DNA from: HRBIN12 sp035762085
Lineage (GTDB): Bacteria; Actinomycetota; UBA4738; HRBIN12
Direction: 5' to 3'
Assembly (NCBI GenBank): GCA_035762085.1
Contig: DASTPT010000048.1
Location: forward strand, 1 to 45,454
DNA length: 45,454 nt
Part shown: one piece after another, positions 41,670-45,454 of the stretch
Numbering within the stretch: the first letter of the stretch is position 1
Layout: every line of letters starts with the position of its first letter
Position numbers and translations under genes: made by a program
The notes under the pieces: generated by a model
The model's input: the letters and a program-made list of their open reading frames with translations, nothing else
Database searches by the model: none
What the model was told of the DNA's origin: nothing

Positions 41670-42412
41670 GAGGGTTCCCCGAGCGCCGTCTCGATGTCGC
41701 GCGCGGCGCGGAGCACCGCCGGGACGGAGCGGCGCGCGCCCCCGCGCCCCATCCGGGACGACGGCCCCGAGACCGAGACGACGGCGAGTAGCGTGTCGCC
41801 TGCGGCGACGACCGGCGCGCTGACCGAACCCACGCCCGCCTCGCGCTCCCCGACGCTCGAGGCCCAGCCCCGCCCACGCACCTGGTCCACGTCGCGCGCG
41901 AACCGATCCGGGTCGGCGGCGCGCCGGATCTGCCGCATCCGGTGCGCGTCCCATGCCAGGAACACCTTCGCCGCCGAGCCGGCGTAGAGCGGCAGGGCCG
42001 CGCCGATCGGCACGATCGTCCGAAGCTCGTTCCGCGACTCGACGGCGTCTATGCACACGCGCACGTCCTCCATCCGCACGTACAGCTGCGCGCTCTCGCC
42101 GGTCTCCTCCGCGAGGCGCTCGAGCACCGGATGCGCGAGATCCCGGAGCGGCGCCTCCCGACGCGCGCTCGCCCCGAGCTGCAGGAGCCGTGGTCCGAGC
42201 CGGTACCCGACGGCCGGGTCGAGCGCGAGGAGGCCGTGGGCCTCGAGGGCCTTGAGGAGCCGGTGCGCGGTCGAGCGCGGGAGGCCGGTAGCCTCGGCCA
42301 CGGCGGTGAAGGTGTGGGCGCCGGCCTCGACGACGCCGATGACCGCCAGCGCCCGGTCGAGGGTCCCGACGTCGGTCCGGTTCGGCGGAGGAGGACGTCG
42401 GGTGTGTGGCAT
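41666..42412 (-). CDS. IclR family regulator, NdgR/LtbR type
   Basis: 248 aa. Winged HTH at the N-terminus (DRALAVIGVVEAGAHTFTAVAEATGLPRSTAHRLLKALEAHGLL) and an IclR effector domain with GESAQLYVRMEDVRVCIDAVES, LPLYAGSAAKVFLAW, ASSVGEREAGVGSVSAPVV and LAVVSVSGPSSRM. It is divergent from leuCD, the conserved position of NdgR in Streptomyces and LtbR in Corynebacterium, which regulate leucine-pathway genes. A 17-bp palindrome lies between them. ATG at 42412; GTG six bases upstream is an alternative. Confidence 0.9.
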   Translation of the reverse strand: MPHTRRPPPPNRTDVGTLDRALAVIGVVEAGAHTFTAVAEATGLPRSTAHRLLKALEAHGLLALDPAVGYRLGPRLLQLGASARREAPLRDLAHPVLERLAEETGESAQLYVRMEDVRVCIDAVESRNELRTIVPIGAALPLYAGSAAKVFLAWDAHRMRQIRRAADPDRFARDVDQVRGRGWASSVGEREAGVGSVSAPVVAAGDTLLAVVSVSGPSSRMGRGGARRSVPAVLRAARDIETALGEPS

Positions 42413-42431
42413 GTCCACATGATGACACAGG

Positions 42432-42448
42432 GTTCCGATATACGGAAC
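42432..42448. promoter_or_regulatory. Palindromic operator between iclR and leuC
   Basis: GTTCCGATATACGGAAC: perfect 6-bp arms (GTTCCG/CGGAAC) around ATATA, the size and symmetry expected for an IclR-family operator, midway between divergent starts at 42412 and 42482. Confidence 0.6.
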
Positions 42449-42481
42449 TCGACTGGACGCCGTCCTCGCCGACGTGCCACG

Positions 42482-43861
42482 ATGACGCGCATGGTGCCCT
42501 CGACGCTCGCCGAGAAGGTGTGGGACCGGCACCTCGTCCGCCGCGCCGAGGGCGAACCCGACCTGCTCTACGTCGACCTCCACCTGGTGCACGAGGTGAC
42601 CAGCCCGCAGGCGTTCGACGGCCTGCGCGTGGCCGGTCGATCGGTGCGACGTCCGGACCTGACGCTCGCGACGATGGACCACAACGTCCCAACCGTCGCC
42701 GGACCCGAGGATCCCGTGTCGAGCCGCCAGATGGAGGCGCTGGGCCGCAACTGCCGGGAGTTCGGGATCCGCCTGTTCCCGACCGGGCACGTCGGACAGG
42801 GCATCGTCCACGTGATCGGACCACAGATGGGGCTGACCCAGCCGGGGCTCGTGATCGTCTGCGGCGACTCGCACACCAGCACCCACGGGGCGTTCGGCGC
42901 GCTCGCGTTCGGCATCGGGACCTCGGAGGTGGAGCACGTCCTCGCGACCCAGACGTTGCCGCAGTCCCGTCCGGGCACGATGGCGGTCACGGTCGACGGC
43001 GACCTCCCGCACGGCGTGTCGGCGAAGGACGTGATCCTCGGGATCATCGCTCGGATCGGCACCCACGGCGGCGTCGGCCACGTCCTCGAGTACCGGGGCT
43101 CGGCGATCCGGTCGCTCCCCATGGAGGGACGGATGACGGTGTGCAACATGTCGATCGAGGCCGGAGCCCGCGCGGGCCTCGTCGCCCCCGACGACACGAC
43201 GTTCGCGTACCTGGAGGGACGGCCTCACGCCCCGAGGGGCGCCGCGTGGGAGCGCGCGCTCGACGACTGGCGGACGCTGACGACCGACGCCGACGCGACC
43301 TTCGACCGGGAGGTCCGTCTCGACGCCGCCGATCTCCGCCCGTACGTGTCGTGGGGGACGAATCCGGGGCAGACGGTCACGATCGACGACGTCGTGCCCG
43401 AGCCCGCCGACGAGGCGGCCGAGCGCGCCCTCGCATACATGGCCCTGCGCCCCGGCACGCCGATCCGTGAGATCCGTCCCGACACCGTCTTCATCGGCTC
43501 GTGCACGAACTCGCGGATCTCGGATCTGCGCGAGGCGGCCGGCATCGTGCGCGGCCGCACCGTCCGCGCGGGGCTCCGCGCGATGGTCGTGCCGGGCTCG
43601 ATGCTCGTCAAGCGGGAGGCGGAGGAGGAGGGTCTGGATCGGATCTTCGTCGAGGCCGGCTTCGAGTGGCGGGACGCGGGCTGCTCGATGTGCCTGGGGA
43701 TGAACCCGGACCGGCTCGCGCCGGGCGAGCGCAGCGCCTCGACGAGCAACCGGAACTTCGAGGGGCGACAGGGGCGCGGTGGACGCACGCACCTGGTCTC
43801 GCCCGCCGTGGCGGCCGCGACCGCGATCGCGGGCCACTTCTGCACGCCGGAGGACCTGTGA
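42482..43861 (+). CDS. leuC: 3-isopropylmalate dehydratase large subunit
   Basis: 459 aa. Aconitase-superfamily catalytic subunit of leucine biosynthesis that isomerises 2- to 3-isopropylmalate with LeuD. Landmarks are TLAEKVWDRHLV, TMDHNVPT, VCGDSHTSTHGAFGALAFGIGTSEVEHVLATQTL and the three [4Fe-4S] cysteines Cys341 (FIGSCTNSR), Cys401 and Cys404 (CSMCLGMN), then RSASTSNRNFEGRQG. ATG 42482 is chosen; ATG 42491 (MVPSTLAEK) is also possible and no ribosome site decides. TGATG overlap with leuD. Confidence 0.96.
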   Translation: MTRMVPSTLAEKVWDRHLVRRAEGEPDLLYVDLHLVHEVTSPQAFDGLRVAGRSVRRPDLTLATMDHNVPTVAGPEDPVSSRQMEALGRNCREFGIRLFPTGHVGQGIVHVIGPQMGLTQPGLVIVCGDSHTSTHGAFGALAFGIGTSEVEHVLATQTLPQSRPGTMAVTVDGDLPHGVSAKDVILGIIARIGTHGGVGHVLEYRGSAIRSLPMEGRMTVCNMSIEAGARAGLVAPDDTTFAYLEGRPHAPRGAAWERALDDWRTLTTDADATFDREVRLDAADLRPYVSWGTNPGQTVTIDDVVPEPADEAAERALAYMALRPGTPIREIRPDTVFIGSCTNSRISDLREAAGIVRGRTVRAGLRAMVVPGSMLVKREAEEEGLDRIFVEAGFEWRDAGCSMCLGMNPDRLAPGERSASTSNRNFEGRQGRGGRTHLVSPAVAAATAIAGHFCTPEDL

Positions 43862-44463
43862 TGCAGCCGTTCCGGATCCACGCCGGGCGGGCCGTCGTGC
43901 TCGACCGCGCCGACGTGGACACCGACCAGATCGTCCCCGCCGAGCACCTCAAGCGGATCGAGCGCACGGGGTTCGGGCCGTTCCTGTTCGCGGAGTGGCG
44001 CAAGGACCCGGACTTCGTGCTCAACCGCCCCGAGGCGCGTGGCGCCACGATCTTGCTCGCGGGGCCGAACTTCGGCAGCGGCTCCAGCCGCGAGCACGCG
44101 GTCTGGGCGCTCGAGGACCACGGGTTCCGCGCGATCGTGGCGCCGTCGTTCGCCGACATCTTCCGCACGAACTGCACGAAGGTCGGGCTTCTTCCCGTCG
44201 TCCTGTCCGAGCCGACCGTGCGCGAGCTGATGGACGCCGTCCTCGCCGATCCGGGGACCGAGCTGACCGTGGACCTGGAGGCCCGGCGCGTCACGGGCGC
44301 CGGCGTCGAGGCGCCGTTCCCGATCGACGACTTCACCCGCTGGCGCCTGCTTGAGGGACTCGACGACATCGGGCTCACGCTCCGACACGAGGCCGAGGTG
44401 ACGGCCTTCGAGGCCCGACGTCCGAGCTGGCTGCCCGCGACCGCGGCCCCGACCGCCGACTGA
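43861..44463 (+). CDS. leuD: 3-isopropylmalate dehydratase small subunit
   Basis: 200 aa, translationally coupled to leuC. Swivel-domain subunit: VDTDQIVPAEHLKRIERTGFGPFLF near the N-terminus, then LAGPNFGSGSSREHAVWAL with the substrate-binding Ser-Ser-Arg loop, and IVAPSFADIFRTNCTKVGLLPV. Length matches the bacterial family. Together with LeuC it forms the dehydratase in the cytoplasm. No other leucine genes are in the window. Confidence 0.96.
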   Translation: MQPFRIHAGRAVVLDRADVDTDQIVPAEHLKRIERTGFGPFLFAEWRKDPDFVLNRPEARGATILLAGPNFGSGSSREHAVWALEDHGFRAIVAPSFADIFRTNCTKVGLLPVVLSEPTVRELMDAVLADPGTELTVDLEARRVTGAGVEAPFPIDDFTRWRLLEGLDDIGLTLRHEAEVTAFEARRPSWLPATAAPTAD

Positions 44464-44469
44464 TCCCTC

Positions 44470-44484
44470 CCGGCCACGGGCCGG
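44470..44484 (+). terminator. Hairpin after leuD
   Basis: CCGGCC-ACG-GGCCGG forms a perfect 6-bp stem seven bases beyond the leuD stop. No U-tract follows. Confidence 0.4.
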
Positions 44485-44496
44485 ACCCCCGCCCGC

Positions 44497-44522
44497 TCAA
44501 GGGGCCGGCGGGCACCGCCGAT
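44497..44522 (+). promoter_or_regulatory. Sigma-28-like promoter (site 3)
   Basis: TCAA (44497-44500), 16 bp, GCCGAT (44517-44522), then nine bases to the ATG at 44532. Same pattern as sites 1 and 2. Confidence 0.45.
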
Positions 44523-44531
44523 GCGTTAGGC

Positions 44532-45454
44532 ATGCCGACGCCCGACCGCGCCGACGGGACGGCCCAGTCCGCCGCACCCAACGCCGACCCGCCCCAGACC
44601 GAGGCGGGGGAGGCCCAGCCCGACGCCGCGGATCGCCCTCGCCGGCGCAGGACCGACGCCTGGCTGTCGCGATGGATGGCACAGGTCGCCGATCTGGGCA
44701 GGATGCGAGCGTCGCACCCGATGCTCGACGCCGAGATCGACGAGCAGGTGGGCCGGCGGATCCGGATCGGCGATCGGTGGCTCGCCGACTTCGCCTCGTC
44801 CAACTACCTCGGCTTCGACCTCGACCCGGAGATCGCCGCCGCGGTGCCCGAGTACCTCGCCAGGTGGGGGACGCATCCGAGCTGGACGCGCATGCTCGGC
44901 AGCCCGGTGCTGTACCGACAGATCGAGGAGCGCGTGGTCGAGCTCCTCGGGGCGGAGGACGCGCTCGTGCTCCCGACGACGACCTTGATCCACCTCTCGG
45001 TGATCCCGTTGCTGGCCGGCGGCGGCACGATCTTCCTGGACGGGCGAGCCCACAAGGCGCTCTACGACGGCGCCATGATCGCCCGCAGCCACGGCGCCAC
45101 CGTCCAGCGGTTCCGCCACAACGACCACGAGCATCTGGAGGACCTCCTGCGCGCCTCCGCGGTGAAGCCCAGGCTCATCGCGATCGACGGCGTGAACTCG
45201 ATGACCGGCAACGCGCCCGACGTGCGGGAGCTCACGCGGCTGGCTCGCGAGCACGGGGCGTTGCTGTACCTGGACGACGGCCACGGGTTCGGGGTGATCG
45301 GCGAGCGTGGCACCGACGAGCTCTCCGAGTGGGGCAAGCGCGGCAACGGAGTCGTTCGGCACCAGGGCGAGACGTACGACAGCGTGGTGCTCGCCGCCGG
45401 CTTCTCGCGGGCCTTCTCGTCGATGCTCTCGTTCGTCGCGCTGCCGAGCGGCCT
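44532..45454 (+). CDS. Alpha-oxoamine synthase-like fold-type I protein with Lys-to-Arg change (3' end outside window)
   Basis: 307 residues visible. After a Pro/Ala/Asp-rich start (1-40) the protein follows the AONS/KBL/serine palmitoyltransferase fold: DFASSNYLGFDLDPE, HPSWTRMLGSPVLYRQIEERVVELLG, a PLP-binding aspartate region LYLDDGHGFGVIGERG (Asp248-Gly254) and VLAAGFSRAFSS. In active family members the last motif carries the PLP Schiff-base lysine (S-K-A); here it is Arg293 (codon CGG). The protein may lack normal PLP chemistry, or use another residue beyond the window. Family members condense an amino acid with an acyl-CoA. Confidence 0.82.
   Translation, partial: MPTPDRADGTAQSAAPNADPPQTEAGEAQPDAADRPRRRRTDAWLSRWMAQVADLGRMRASHPMLDAEIDEQVGRRIRIGDRWLADFASSNYLGFDLDPEIAAAVPEYLARWGTHPSWTRMLGSPVLYRQIEERVVELLGAEDALVLPTTTLIHLSVIPLLAGGGTIFLDGRAHKALYDGAMIARSHGATVQRFRHNDHEHLEDLLRASAVKPRLIAIDGVNSMTGNAPDVRELTRLAREHGALLYLDDGHGFGVIGERGTDELSEWGKRGNGVVRHQGETYDSVVLAAGFSRAFSSMLSFVALPSG

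Noticed and set aside
1..45454. tRNA, rRNA, CRISPR, IS or phage features
   Set aside because: Gaps are short, and I saw no cloverleaf-like TTCGA(A/G)TC arms, direct repeat arrays, transposase motifs or terminal inverted repeats.

Overview
The window is very GC-rich DNA with strong G/C preference at third codon positions, dense genes, short intergenic gaps and many ATGA, GTGA or TGATG start/stop overlaps. The gene content fits Actinomycetota: a SigA/SigB-type sigma factor, a WS/DGAT acyltransferase, an LLM-class flavin oxidoreductase, a Zur/ZnuABC locus, and leuCD divergent from an IclR regulator of the NdgR/LtbR type. Several genes carry a TANNNT -10 element 6-8 nt before the start codon and so look leaderless, which is common in that phylum. 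I cannot assign a class or genus. I saw no rRNA, tRNA, CRISPR array, insertion sequence or prophage, and no gap without a gene exceeds 300 bases.

Layout. 1-6035: a partial MerR regulator, then a divergent amino-sugar locus. A GH4 phospho-glycosidase runs left, and SIS isomerase/deaminase, NodB-type deacetylase, BadF/NAGK-type kinase and an MsmX-like ABC ATPase run right, around one 19-bp ROK-like operator. 6036-12347: housekeeping and repair genes, namely adenosine-specific kinase, M20 peptidase, PlsC-like acyltransferase, a hydrolase-archease-RtcB operon and a primary-like sigma factor. 12640-19729: a secreted sulfatase, a MoaD/ThiS-BNR fusion protein, two alpha/beta hydrolases, WS/DGAT, AlaX and a small conserved protein.

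19734-30279 is the most unusual region. Three tandem lipoprotein alkaline-phosphatase-superfamily enzymes (570, 570 and 584 aa) are translationally coupled and followed by a 1134-aa GT-C-like/MFS fusion and a DinB protein. A fourth, divergent homologue (446 aa) has lost the catalytic residues. In all four the segment that is C-terminal in ordinary members of the superfamily precedes the nucleophile segment, and each has one Cys near the new N-terminus and one at the extreme C-terminus. The family therefore looks circularly permuted, with a possible disulfide closing the old junction. An envelope phospho-glycan or phospholipid role is inference from lipoprotein signals and the membrane neighbour.

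30288-35556: a YraQ permease with its TIGR03943/DUF1980 partner, convergent with zur, znuB, znuC and znuA, plus a GntR regulator. 35579-45454: LLM oxidoreductase, a PAS protein with a HisKA domain but no ATPase domain, a PBP4-type carboxypeptidase whose only start that keeps the signal peptide is ATC, a complete PAS histidine kinase, IclR/LeuC/LeuD, and a partial alpha-oxoamine-synthase-like protein with Arg at the usual PLP-lysine position. The two PAS genes and this last gene share one promoter pattern, T(C/A)AAG-N15-(G/T)CCGATG, resembling sigma-28/FliA/WhiG promoters.
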